From Bettongia penicillata ogilbyi (Eukaryota > Chordata > Mammalia > Diprotodontia > Potoroidae): 64,000 bases of DNA. Numbering within the stretch: the stretch's first letter is position 1; each line of letters starts with the position of its first letter. Below, one piece after another: positions 33,640 through 44,109 of the stretch. The DNA is taken from the NCBI GenBank assembly GCA_023548195.1, contig JAJHZJ010000041.1, forward strand, positions 1,240,001-1,304,000, read 5' to 3'. The notes under the pieces are model-generated. The model ran no database searches. It was given only the letters and a program-made list of their open reading frames with translations, and had not been told where the DNA came from. Made by a program: the position numbers and the translations under genes.

Positions 33640-33790
33640 CTAGAGTCAGAAGTGATGTTAGGGATTATTTTGCTCATTGCCACCCCTTTTTACAAAAGAA
33701 GAAACTGAGGCCTAAGTAGGTCAAGTGACATGCCTGAGGTCACACCATGAGTAATGATGAAGGGCAGAATTAATATCCAGCTACTAGAAC
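33640..33790 (+). repeat. MIR fragment
   Basis: AAAAGAAGAAACTGAGGCCT, AAGTGACATGCCTGAGGTCA. Confidence 0.8.
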
Positions 33791-33794
33791 TGGT

Positions 33795-35615
33795 TCATTT
33801 GATACCTTCTGTGAGAGATGGCATGAGAGAATCCAATGCTCATTCCATTCTATCATGTTGTCTCTCAGAGTATTAAAATGATTCTGATCTAGTCTTTTCA
33901 CTAAATACTGATACATCAAAGGACCATAAGCAACACAATTCTAGTCAATTCCTCCCTATAGTCGTTTTAAATTTTTTCTGCATGATGATTAAAATCATTA
34001 AGAACAAATGCCTATTTAAAACTATTGTACTCTCACTATCCCAAAATGCTTTCTTAAAATCATGCACCTTTATTGAATTTTCTGGAAAATTATCTACAGT
34101 ATCAGATCATTACAAGTCCTGTCCACTAAGAGAAGTCATACGTTACAACTCCATGAGCATTCAAAGCCTTACTTGACATCTAAGAATACATTTTTCTTAC
34201 ACACTTCCTACCCAACATCCTATCAATCTCATACCTATTTCTGAGACTTAATCTGTATTTCCACTTATAAGAATGCAAAAAAAAAAACCAAATGATTTTT
34301 TAAGAGGAAGAATTTTTATCAGTAGATAATTTATCTATCTCATGAACCTAAGGCAGCAGAAATATGAGTGATAACACTGCTCCTGCATTTTTCTGGGTTA
34401 TAAAACAAGCAGGAGCACTCCCTCCTAGGATTTGATTTTTCTAAAGGCACTAGGGTTCAGATATTTGGTCCTGGCAAGGACCAGAAATCACAAGGAGGCA
34501 CATGAGATCACAAGGCAGCATGTGTACATCTCTACAACATGGCGGAAATGTTTTGTGGGGCATAAACTCTGATTCCCTCCACTGCCTACAGCTTGGGAAA
34601 GAAAATGGTCAATGTTTGAAACTATGCTCTAACAAGAAATAAAAAAAACAAGAAAGGACAAAGAAAGCTTGTCTCCATGTGGGCAAGACTTCAATTTTCA
34701 GAAGTTCACAAAAGACGGTAAGCAATGAAGGTGCAGAAAGAGAAACTGCTGATCGTAACTGAGAAAATGAGAATGTCATAAATTGGATTAAATTAGTTTT
34801 GATTTTTTGGTCATTTTTTTTCTGAAAAAGAGTGCTTTCCAGTCACTGATCAATACCATAGGAGACACTAGCCCCCAAAATCATAATAGCCTTTGCTTTT
34901 ACTGTAACTGATCATTTCTTCTGTACTTACCTTTTGTTTGCTTCAGGAAACCTGGCAAAAAAACAAGATCATAATTTCTTAAAAGTTTATCTAGATGCCT
35001 GGTAACTACATTCGTAACAAAAGTAGAAGATATTTTTAAATAAGTCCAACTAGTAAATTCATAATTGCTGTAATAAATAAGCTATTCTCACATATGTAAT
35101 TTTATATAATGTATATTATAATACCTAATGTATAATATTACATGCTATGTTTCATACACATATCTTCTGCATACCTATATATAATTCAAATGTGGTCATT
35201 TCTTGAAATAATCGAATTTTAGACAATATTTCTTTAATCTAACAAAGTGACAGACCAGCAAATAAAATGAATTTTTTAAAGTTCCTTTGAATATTTCAAA
35301 TTTTCCTTGAATTTACTGCCTATTTAGGGAAATGATTTTTCCCCCTTAAATTTTTTCCATGCTTTAAAATTTCCAGACAGTTTTACATTTCTATCTTTAA
35401 TTCTAATAGAGACAAACCTTGGGCTTTGAAGCCTCTTTCAGCTTATTCTAGCCTACTAACATTTGCTCTTTTCCAGTACATTCTTCCCTTTCATCCTAAT
35501 ACTACCAGCCTGCAAATCTTACTCTCACCCATTTATTTGGAACTTTCACCACAAAAAAAATGCATCTCATGCCACCAAACCTATAGTCCCAATTCAGTGT
35601 TCATTAACTGATGAT
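33795..35615. other. Intronic DNA with no recognised feature
   Basis: Mostly AT-rich unique-looking sequence. No family or gene recognised. Confidence 0.4.
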
Positions 35616-35619
35616 TCCC

Positions 35620-35685
35620 TTCAATAATAAGCATTTACTAAATGCCTACTATGTGCCCAGCAATGTGCTAGAACAGACAAAAATT
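35620..35685 (-). mobile_element. L2/MIR terminal fragment
   Basis: GCATTTACTAAATGCCTACT with ATGTGCCCAGCAATGTGCTA. Confidence 0.65.
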
Positions 35686-35799
35686 ATGGTAAGTAAATGG
35701 TAATTTTGCTTTTTAAATAGAGTAAGTGGTCCATCAGCTATCAGTGATTTCAGTCAGGTAATTTCTTAAGGATATATGGTAAACATCAATTCCACATTG

Positions 35800-36035
35800 G
35801 CACCAATAAAAATAGCAGCTCACTTCACATAACATTTTATTTTGCAAAGCAATTGGCTCACTACTCTCAGATAGGTAGTGGGGCCATTATTGTCTCTATA
35901 GATAAGGAAACTGAGGCTTAGAAGCTTAAGTGGTTTGGTTATGACCATACATGATCATGTATGATCAAACAGAATTCAGGTCTTCTGACTCCCAAATCCA
36001 ATGCAATTTACATTCTATCAACTGGACTTTTTCTA
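35800..36035 (+). repeat. MIR SINE
   Basis: TTTTGCAAAGCAATTGGCTC, AGATAAGGAAACTGAGGCTT and TTCAGGTCTTCTGACTCCCA. A short CATGATCATG palindrome lies inside it. Confidence 0.85.
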
Positions 36036-36039
36036 TTAT

Positions 36040-36895
36040 CAGTCTGAGCAAAGGATGTGACTTCAATACTGATTAGCACTCCTGTTGTAAAGATTTTTTT
36101 CACTATATAACTTAAACCATTTATTTACACAGCTGATTTCACTTTGCCTAACCACTTCGTATTTACTGTGTAATAAATACTAACAGAGAATGTAACTCGT
36201 GAAAAGCATAGACAACTGGAAAGCTGCATATGCTACAAATATCAATGATACTAATTTCTTTTGGACTGTCCAAACTGCATTCCTGCTCACAATAAATCCT
36301 CACGCCCAAGGCAGCACTAATACATACAACACCTTAAATCTCACTGTGTTCTGGTTAGGACCAACCTGAAACTACAAGAAAACACTTGTAAATTCCATCT
36401 ACTTAGAAAACTTGCTCAATAAGAACACTTCACAAGTGTGCAGACTTAGGTGTTCGTGCATACACAGGCAAGGTGCTATCTCGAATCTAGTGTACTGTGT
36501 GTGGCCATTATATGTAATGCACGTGCATGTCTAAACATATGCATGTCTGTACAGGTGCGCCAACATGTATTCATAAATACAAGGAACAATGCCTTATGGA
36601 CTGTTCTTCCACGAGCTCAAAGAAATTGCTATCAAGCGTCATTTATTCTCATCTATCCAGGGGTTCTACTCTTCGTTTAAAGAGGAAATGAGGCCCTTTG
36701 TCCATCAGCGAAGGCTAGCCTCTAACAGCTTCCCTGAAGCCACTTTCCGCTAGCCCAGTCTGCTTTTTCAACAGTGGATGCCCAAGCAATCTTCACCTAT
36801 CAACAAACAGACCTGTAGTGGCACAAACCCACCAGTTTGTGTCATCGGTGCCATGGTCACCTGAGGCGGGGAATCCAAGTCTGGATCGAGTTTCC
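36040..36895. other. First intron segment next to PRKCH exon 1, no recognised feature
   Basis: Intron DNA directly downstream of the exon, with rising GC toward 36895. No repeat or second exon recognised. Confidence 0.45.
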
Positions 36896-36952
36896 ACAGA
36901 CTCAAAGACAAGGAGGGTGGGAGAAGGGGCCGGGGTAAGACGGGTGCGGGCC

Positions 36953-36958
36953 ACTTAC
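36953..36958 (-). promoter_or_regulatory. PRKCH: Splice donor of PRKCH coding exon 1
   Basis: On the minus strand the codon for Trp-120 is followed directly by GTAAGT, a consensus 5' splice site. Reading on would give an unrelated tail (VSGPHPSYPG) that does not belong to the PKC family, so the exon ends here and intron 1 begins. Confidence 0.95.
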
Positions 36959-37318
36959 CCAACCCTCAAAGGTGTCGGAGGCGCCCGCGGTGCGCAGCAG
37001 TTCTTGGAAATGCAAAGTACAGTTGGCCACGAAGTGGTCATAGCCCAGGGGGGTCTCGTGGAAGACGGCCAGCTCCATGTGGCCGCCGTCAGTGACATTG
37101 GTGCAGAACTCCTCGTTGTAGGTGGGCTTGTTGGTCTTCTGCTTGGTGCTCGTTTGGCCCACGCGCACCTGGTCCACGCTCACCGTCAGGTAGGGATCCA
37201 GAAGCTGGTAGCCCTTCTTGAAAAGGGAGTGTCTCAAGGACCAGCGGGTGGGCTGCAGCCCCACAGCCTCGCCGATCCTCACCCTCACGTAGCCATTGAA
37301 CTTCATGGTCCCGGACAT
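36959..37318 (-). CDS. PRKCH: PRKCH first coding exon (novel protein kinase C eta, N-terminal C2 domain)
   Basis: This exon encodes the first 120 residues of PKC eta, a calcium-independent, diacylglycerol-activated serine/threonine kinase of the novel PKC class. It begins MSGTMKFNGYVRVRIGEAVG and contains DPYLTVSVDQVRVGQTSTKQ and FHETPLGYDHFVANCT, which fit the eta isoform and not epsilon. The whole exon is the N-terminal C2 domain, which in novel PKCs serves membrane and protein contacts and not calcium binding. The start is the first in-frame ATG: the frame stays open upstream to a TAG at 37721-37723 but has no other ATG. A second ATG four codons on has the better -3 base (A). The exon ends in phase 0 after FEGW at a GTAAGT donor, where I recall the human exon ending. 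The N-terminus is one residue shorter than the human protein as I remember it. The C1 and kinase exons lie outside the window. Confidence 0.97.
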
Positions 37319-37500
37319 GCCGCCACCCCAGCCCCGGGGGGCCCGCGCTGGCTCAGGAGGCAGGGAGAGCCGGGGAAAGGGAACGTCCCGGCTCAGGCGA
37401 GCAGGAGCGGCAGCCGCCGGGGCAGCAGGAGGTCCGGAGAAGAGCCGCGCCGGTGCCCCGCGGGCCGGTGCCGAGTCATTCTCCCCCTTCCCCAGGACGT

Positions 37501-37524
37501 CTCCCCTCCCCTCCCCTCCCTCCC
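37501..37524 (-). other. G-quadruplex-capable tract in PRKCH 5' leader
   Basis: The plus strand is a C-run series (CTCCCC units). The minus, gene-sense strand therefore carries five runs of three to four G separated by single A bases, which fits the G3+N1-7 quadruplex pattern. It lies about 180 bases upstream of the ATG. If it is transcribed it could form an RNA quadruplex in the leader; that is inference. Confidence 0.6.
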
Positions 37525-38562
37525 AAGATGGAAAGGAGGGGAGCCGAGTCGGCGGAGCCCCTTCGCCAGCTATAGCAGCGAGGACGTCCCGCCTGGGCAC
37601 AGGAGACGGGCAGCACCAGAGAGGGCGGTGGCACTGCCTCGAAGCTTTCCCCTCAGCCCCGGCTCCCTCTCCTCTTGCCCAGGTGGGGAAGTGCTTTTCC
37701 CGTAGAGCCCCGGGAGCGTCCTAGAAGCGGAGCTGCCCGTCCGGTTCAGACTCCGGCACGATGCATTTCTTCCTCCCTCCGCCTCCCCCCTCCTTTTCCT
37801 CCTTCCCCCGCCTCCTCGGTCTGGCGCTCTCCCTCCCTCCGCTCTCTTCAAACCAGGAAGCAGCCGCAGCCCTTGGCGTGAGACTCCCACCGAGAGCTCC
37901 GAGTTGCGAGCGTCCCTTCGCAGCCTCCTGCGCTTTCCGGAGCCTCCTGGGGGCAGGGTGCTGCGGCTCGGGCGCCCGGCTGCAGGGGATAGAGGAGTGG
38001 GCGTGGGGGGAGGTGGAGAGCGCGCTCTCCCGGGGCACCTCTCCTCCCCCGGCAGCTGCGGCTCCAGCTGTGGTAGGTGGGAAATCTAAATTGCCTGGAG
38101 TCTCCGGTGAAGAAAGACAGGAGGCTGAGACCGAGCAAACACCTGAGGCGTATGTGACACAGGCCAAGAGAGCGCAGGGGAGGAGGAGAGCAAAGGGGAA
38201 AAAAGGAGGAGCGAAAGGGCTTGGAAGCTGCACTGCGAGGATTTGCAGTGTGCCGGGTAACGCCCCCTTCCTTGGGACTGCTGGCACATCTCTCTTCTCG
38301 CCCCGGAGCCACTAGCCTCCAGTCTGGCAGCGGGGTTGGCAACGAGGGTTTTTTTTCCTTTCCCTAATCATTATAGGGATGTATCATCCCCTGGTTCAGC
38401 CCTGGCACATCCTGTTTGTGTGCGTTTCCTGCAGCAGGTAATTACATCTGGCTTTCCTAAATAGGGCTGTTGTAAGGATAGGAACAGTCTCTGGCTATTT
38501 CCTCAAAGAGGAGTGTTCTCTAGTGCGGGCTTTTTTTATTGTTTGGTTTTTTTTCTTTTTGG

Positions 38563-38563
<1 letters not shown>

Positions 38564-38609
<46 letters not shown>

Positions 38610-38640
38610 GTTTGGTTTTTTGGTTTTTTTTTTTTTTTTT
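38564..38640 (+). repeat. (GT)22 microsatellite followed by T-rich tract
   Basis: Uninterrupted GT dinucleotides to 38607, then GTTTG/GGTTTT and a poly-T run. It sits about 1.25 kb upstream of the PRKCH ATG. Open frames made of H/T or V/C residues here are artefacts. Confidence 0.97.
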
Positions 38641-38829
38641 CCATCCATGAAAAGCAGGAAAGGTTGGTTCTTCTGGAGACAAGGCAATGACTTAAGAAAC
38701 CTTTTTCCCTGCCCGGTGGTACATGATACACCCAGACACTGCAAGGAACCCTTCTTGAGAATACACCCTTCCTTCCTGTCTTGGTCCTACATACAGACAC
38801 AATAGATAAGAGAATCGTGGGAATGTAGA

Positions 38830-38984
38830 TTTAGAGCTACATGAGATCTTCGAAATCATCTCATTTTACAGAGGAAACTGAGGCCCAGAGAAACTCAATG
38901 ACACATCCAAAGTCACAGTAGTGATAGAATAAAGATTCAAACTCCAGTCCTCTGATTCCAAAATTAGTTTTCCTGACCCTGAAC
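38830..38984 (+). repeat. MIR SINE
   Basis: CATTTTACAGAGGAAACTGA, CATCCAAAGTCACAGTAGTG and the CAAACTCCAGTCCTCTGATT 3' block. It abuts the PRKCH-like relic. Confidence 0.85.
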
Positions 38985-39160
38985 CTCTGCTTTGAGACCC
39001 TACCAAAGCTGATCCCTGCCCCTTCTTCAGGTGTACCAGCTTCTTCAGCCCTACCTGACCTTCAGCATGGACCAGGTGTATGTTGGACAAATTAGCACCA
39101 AGCAGAAGTGGAACAAGCCCCCTACAATGTCATAGAGATATTGAGTACAGACAAAGATCA
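38985..39160 (+). pseudogene. PRKCH: Decayed inverted partial copy of PRKCH exon 1
   Basis: The plus strand reads YQLLQPYLTFSMDQVYVGQI followed by STKQKWNKP. This aligns residue for residue with the live exon (YQLLDPYLTVSVDQVRVGQT, STKQKTNKP). After this a one-base loss in the P-T-Y codons shifts the frame: the original frame reaches a stop at 39133-39135, while the next frame continues P-YNVIEI where the gene has PTYNEEF. Upstream similarity (TTGAGAC and SL codons) is weaker and reaches about 38985. The copy is opposite in strand to PRKCH and about 1.7 kb from its start codon. It resembles eta more than epsilon. It is too broken to encode a C2 domain. It may come from a local inverted duplication or a retrocopy; the sequence does not decide. 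Confidence 0.8.
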
Positions 39161-39374
39161 GTTCCCATTTTCCTTTTCACTCTAAAGCACTAACAGGTGA
39201 TCACTTGGTCCTGTTGATTTTATAGCCTTCCTCCTGAGGAATCCACATTAGCTCCTGTGTGCTCAGTGTGCTAGGTTCAAGTTTCTTGCCCCACACTTTG
39301 TGTGTGACTATTGTTCCATACTATCTTAATTTCTCTCTTCCATTCCCTGACACCTGCTACCCTCCCTCTGCCCA

Positions 39375-39590
39375 GGAAGACCTGATGCAGGGAAAAGAAC
39401 ATTAGATTTATAATCAGAAGACCGGGATTTGAATACTGGTTCTGCTATTTATTGCCAGGATGGCATTGAGCAAATCAAATAACCTCTCTAGACTTCATTT
39501 TACATCAGTAAAATGAGGGATTTTGAACTAAATAACATCTGATGTCCCTTCTGTCTCTAAATCTATGAACCTATGACCTCACTTCTAGTC
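39375..39590 (+). repeat. Old MIR-like tRNA-derived SINE
   Basis: ATAATCAGAAGACCGGGATT, AACCTCTCTAGACTTCATTT, AATGAGGGATTTTGAACTAA and CTAAATCTATGAACCTATG. Confidence 0.8.
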
Positions 39591-39594
39591 CTAT

Positions 39595-40210
39595 ATCTTT
39601 GTTTAGGCCTCTTTGTTCCTTTGTCATTAAACCATTATAATAATGTAAAAGACCTGTGGACACACAGAGGCAGGTATGAACTCTTCCCCCACTGAAGCCC
39701 TAGTTCTGGGTTTCTACAGAAGGGGTTCAATCCTAGGAGAAGGATGGTATATCTCTAGCTCTTTACACTGTCACCCTGGAGTCCCAGGAAAAATCTTTTA
39801 AAATTTAGGTTTGGCTCATATCTAAGGACTTTCCCCAAAAGATAACTGGTGTACAAAGTAGAAATCAGGTACAGGACAGCAATTTCCTCCACTCCAAAAG
39901 AAATGCTTAAAACACAAAAGACACATAAGCACTCACTGACAAAAACTTAAAACAAAAAGTTAGTAACCCATATTTCTTATACTTTCCCTAAGAGACTGAC
40001 ACTTTAAATTTTAAAACATAAAGCACTTTGTGGAACTCCTGAAATGGTATTTCAATTTCTCTGCAGCTCTGTGCTCTGAACAACTGCCTTCTCCCGGTGG
40101 TAGTCTTCTCCTCTGGGAAGTTGCTTCAGAGGTTGCCTCCAACTAAGCAATAAGCAACTGGACCCAGAACCTCACACTCTCTTGAATTCATGCAGTTCCC
40201 ACTAAACAGC
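39595..40210. other. Upstream DNA with no recognised feature
   Basis: No repeat family or gene recognised. Confidence 0.4.
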
Positions 40211-40214
40211 TGAT

Positions 40215-40680
40215 CTTTTAACAGACATTTAGAATATCATGCCAGGCACTGTGCTGTGCAGGCACTAGAGGCAAAGTTGAGGAGGAAAATGTATGAGGTA
40301 TGAAGGACACCCAGTACAAAGTAATGGAGAGAGAAAGTGGGGCATCACGTCAGCAACATAGTTGGACCACAGAGTGTGTGAAAGGGGTATAATATATAAG
40401 AAGACTAGAAAAGTAAGAAGGGGGTCAAGCTGTAGAGAGCCTTAAATGCCAAAAACAAGAGTTTGTTAGATCCTGAAGGTAATAGGGAGCCTCAGAAGTT
40501 TAATGAGTATGGAGGGGAGAGGGGTATGGACATGCATACATATCCACAACTTTATATTGTGGAGAAATGAGATGTGGCAACCAATTGAATGTATGAGGTG
40601 AGTGAGTGAGGAGATGAGCATGACAGCAAGGTTTTCAACCTGGATGACTGGAAGGACTGATAATGCCATCTCCATGGAGT
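40215..40680 (-). mobile_element. L2 LINE 3' part (left arm of an inverted pair)
   Basis: Minus-strand text CTTCTGAGGCTCCCTATTACC, CTCTTGTTTTTGGCATTTAAG and CTACAGCTTGACCCCCTTC is L2. It continues to the GCCAGGCACTGTGC terminus at about 40245. An unusual block at 40500-40680 is shared with the copy at 40955-41165. Confidence 0.78.
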
Positions 40681-40954
40681 ATGCGTGGGGCTATGCATAG
40701 TGTCCAATGAAGAATGAATAGTGCCAATTCTCTGTTCTGGAAATTTCTAGCAAGACATACTTTGCTTGTGCAACCAAAGGCTTTTGATTGGGGCCCCTGT
40801 GTTGTCTGCATGTGCTTATTATCTAAGGGAGTTCGAGTCTAAGTCTGGTTCTTCTGATTTATGCTTTGTCTCCACACAAGTGACAGAGCAGTGCTCCTGA
40901 GATGGATGTTCTTAATATTTTTTCTACCAAAACTGATCCTCTTTTTAACATCAC

Positions 40955-41360
40955 TATCACTATTGAGGGCACCATCATCCTTCCAGTCATCCAGGTTCAA
41001 ATCCTTGCTGTTATGCTCAATTCTTAACTCACTGACCCCATACATACAATTGGTTGCCAAATATCATTTCTTTCTCCACAACATAAAATACGGGTTTGCC
41101 AAAGTCTATACCTCTGTGCCCACTGCACTCATTAAACTTCAGTGGCTCCCTGTTACCTTCAGGATGTAACATAAACTCTACTGTTTGATATTTAAGTTTT
41201 TTCACAGCCTGACCCCCTTTCTACTTTTCTAATCTTCTTATATATTATACCCTTTCCACACATTATATGATCCATATCCCCTATTCCCACTACGCTCAAT
41301 AAACTCCAATGGCACCCTATTACCTTCAAATTCCAAGACGCCCCCATCCCCTATGAACTA
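40955..41360 (+). mobile_element. L2 LINE 3' part (right arm of an inverted pair)
   Basis: CATCATCCTTCCAGTCATCC, CAATTGGTTGCCAAATATCA, CTTCAGTGGCTCCCTGTTAC and CACAGCCTGACCCCCTTTCT mirror the preceding copy in opposite orientation. A partial repeat of the CTCAATAAACTCCAATGGCA block at 41290-41330 suggests a second small piece. Confidence 0.78.
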
Positions 41361-41399
41361 CAATAATGCATCACCTGTCTCACTACCAAATGTGTACGT

Positions 41400-41990
41400 G
41401 ATGTTCCTTTAATAGGTGATACCTTACTATATGATACTTTCATCAGTATATCTCAGCAAATGAGGTTTGTTGTTCTGCGTTCTCACTTCCTATTCACCAT
41501 CATCCCTTGCAATCTGATTTCCATATCAATCACTGGACCAAAACTTCCCTCTTCCAAATCACCCATGATCTCTTTATTGACAAATCCAACAGCCTCTTCT
41601 CAATTCTTATCCCTCTCACCCTATCCATAGAGTCTGACACTTAACAAACTTCTCCTTCCAGAAACTCTCCCTCTGGGTTTTTGTGACATTACTCTGTTGT
41701 GCTTCTTTTCCTTCCTGTCAGACTCATCTTTCTTGATCTCCTTTATAAGACCATTATCCCTCACTCACAATGTGGGGCTCAGCCCTGGGCTTTCCCTCCC
41801 TTTACTTTTTTGGTGAATTCATCAGTTCCCATGTATTCAACTCTTCTATTCATATACCTCCCATATCTACATACTCAGCCTCTGTCTCTCTCCTGAAATC
41901 TGGTCCTTCATTTCCAACTGCTTAATAGACATCTCCACAATCTCCTAGGCTTCTCAAACTCAACATAACCCAAAATAGAACTCAATTATT
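41400..41990 (+). mobile_element. L2 ORF2 C-terminal region
   Basis: AAATCACCCATGATCTCTTT, CAACAGCCTCTTCTCAATTC, TCTTTCTTGATCTCCTTTATAA and CTCAGCCCTGGGCTTTCCCT fit L2 ORF2 in sense order; all frames are broken. Confidence 0.72.
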
Positions 41991-41999
41991 ATGGCATGA

Positions 42000-42990
42000 T
42001 AAATACTTAATAATTGTTTTTAAATTAACAAACAGCAAATGTTAGAGAGGACAGAGATTGGAGGTAGAGCGATCCACTAGAAAGATTATTGTAACAGTCT
42101 AGGGCTGTAGGCAATGAGTGGCTGTGGTATAAGTAAGGAAAGGGACAGCTAGGTGGCACAGTGGATAGAGCACTGGGCCTGGGTCAGAAAGGTCTGAGTT
42201 CCAATCAGACCTCAGACACTTACTAGCTGTGGGACCCTGGTAAGTCACATAACCCAGTTTGCCTCAGTTTCCTCATCTGTAAAATAACCAAGAGAAGGAA
42301 ATGGCAAGCCATTCCAGTATCTTTGCAAGAAAACCTCAAATAAGGTCACAAAGAGTCAGACACAGCAGAAACAGCTAAACAACAAAAATGACAAGTAGGA
42401 AAAAGGTATATAAGTATAAACTATATTGTGGAGATAAATTGACAAGATTTGGCAAATAATTAGATATGAGGGTAGAAGGAAAGAAAAAAATTGAGAATAA
42501 CTGAAGTTGCAAACATGAATGACTAGATGAATCATAGCAATTTTCACAAAAACAGGAAAATAAAGAGGGAGACAAAGTTTTAGGGGGAGGGAATTCTGTG
42601 TTGGATATGTTGTGTGATAGAGAACAACCAGGGGAAGGTGTCCAGTAGGCGTTTGAAAGTATGTCATTAGAGTTTAGGAGACAGATTGGGACTGGATATG
42701 TACATCTGTGAGTTTTCTGTGTACAAATGATAATTGAACACACGGAAACAAATGTGAGAGAGGGTAAAGAGAGGAGTGATACAGAACAGAGGTTTGCATA
42801 AAAAGGGGCTGGGACACATACAATAATCTAGCAAAGAAGACGAAAAAGAAGTAACCAGATAGGTGGGAGAGAGCCATGTCATGAAAACTGAGTATGGAGA
42901 GAATATCTAGGAGAGGATGGTCAGCAGTATCAAATGATGCAGTGAAGTTAAGAAGGATGAGGACTAGAAAAGACTATCATGTTTGTCATT
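42000..42990 (-). mobile_element. L2 ORF2 region split by a SINE
   Basis: The minus strand near 42880-42960 encodes a decayed LL-FTASFDTADHPLLD motif and MALSHLSGYFF, the L2 reverse-transcriptase C-terminal region. The distal part (42050-42120, AACAGTCTAGGGCTGTAGGC) is the region nearer the 3' end. The SINE at 42142-42392 separates them. Confidence 0.78.
42142..42392 (+). mobile_element. Marsupial tRNA-derived SINE with target duplication
   Basis: The best-preserved full-length copy in the window. Head GGGACAGCTAGGTGGCACAG, GGATAGAGCACTGGGCCTGG, CTCAGTTTCCTCATCTGTAA, AAGGTCACAAAGAGTCAGAC and a CAACAAAAAT tail. Flanks AAGTAAGGAAA and AAGTAGGAAAA look like a target-site duplication. Confidence 0.93.
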
Positions 42991-44109
42991 AAGATATCGT
43001 GGTTAGGGCTGAGCCAAAATGGTAGAGTACAGGCTGGGATGCAGCTGAACTCTCTCAACATTCCTCTCCAGATAACTTTAAAATAACACCTCAAATCAAA
43101 TTTTGGAAGAGTAAAGTCAAAAATGGTCAGAGGGAGACATTTTCTAGCCTAAGACAATTTAGGGGTCCACAGGAGAGGTCTATAAAAACAGGCTGGGGAC
43201 AAGCCCAAGGGTATGGCAGGAGCACCAGTGGTGGGCCGTGGAGGTAATATCAACAACAGTAGTTTCAGGGATTCACAGCCCAGAAAGTAAAGAGATGGGA
43301 CCACTGGTCAGAAAGAGATTACAGGAGACCCTTTGCTAACAGAATGTAGTTGTCACTGACTGCCAACTCTGTTGTTTATAAGGAATTCTGTGTAATGGTT
43401 CCAGAGCACTTGTGATTGGTGACAGGGGAGAAGGGGCCCTAGTCACAGTTCCAGGGCCACGAGGAGCACTAGTGGTTGTGCTTACAGTGGAACAGGTACT
43501 TCCTGCCCCTTCCTGGGCAAAGACCAGAGCACAAACTAGCAGAATAGTGACCACACCTCTCCCAAGATACCACCACTTTAGAAGCACCAAAAACTTGCTA
43601 ATCCCCAGAACTAGCTCTGAAAACATCATCACAAAAAAACCTGAGGTTTGGGACAGGGATCCCAACCCCACATTCAGCTAAACAGAAACCCAATTTGAAC
43701 ATAAAATTCAAAGTGAAGAAATAGGCTGGAAAAATGAGCAAACAACAAAAACAAAAAAAAAATAAGAATTTGACCATAAAAAGCTACTATGATGACAAGA
43801 AAGACCAAGACATAAACTTAGAAGACAACAATGTGAAAACAGCTATAAGCAAAGCCTCAAAGAAAAATGCTAATTGAACCCAAGACCAGCAAGAATTCTT
43901 GAAAGAGCTAAAGAAAGAGCTGAGAGCAGTAGAGGAAAAATTAGGAAAAGAAATGAGAGTGATGCAAGAAAATTATGAAAAGAGAATTAATAGGTTGGTA
44001 AAAGAGGCATAAAAAATACTGAAGAAAATAACACCTTAAAAAACTGGCCTAATGGTAAAATAGGCACAAAAATTCACTGAAAAAAAAAGAATTCATTTAA
44101 AAGGAGAGT

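Larger units (their letters stand above)
36900..38340 (-). promoter_or_regulatory. PRKCH: CpG island with PRKCH promoter and 5' UTR
   Basis: This is the only long GC-rich, CpG-dense block in an otherwise AT-rich window, and it covers the start codon of PRKCH. It holds pyrimidine-rich runs at 37501-37524 and about 37775-37815, which are G-runs on the gene's strand, and a GGGCGTGG box at 37999-38006 of the type bound by SP/KLF factors. I see no clear TATA box, so a dispersed CpG-type promoter is likely. The transcription start cannot be placed from sequence. Long open frames on both strands here are a by-product of high GC and match no family I know. Confidence 0.85.

Noticed and set aside
1..36958. 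PRKCH exon 2 (expected to start with a V-D-L-E-P-E-G-type sequence)
   Set aside because: I looked for it on the minus strand and did not find it; intron 1 is known to be very long in other mammals, so it most likely lies outside the window.
36818..37705. 295-codon plus-strand open frame across the PRKCH exon
   Set aside because: It is the antisense shadow of the GC-rich exon and CpG island; its translation matches no family, while the minus strand gives a clear PKC C2 domain.
37721..38342. Several 160-190 codon open frames in the CpG island on both strands
   Set aside because: High GC removes stop codons by chance; the frames overlap each other and lack any recognisable motif.
38495..38805. 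Open frames with long HTHTHT or VCVCVC runs
   Set aside because: They translate the GT microsatellite and its poly-T neighbour.
39026..39029. CTTCTTCAG/GT as a real splice acceptor making the PRKCH-like relic an exon
   Set aside because: The pyrimidine stretch is itself the diverged counterpart of the coding text for SLFKKG, and the frame breaks shortly afterwards.
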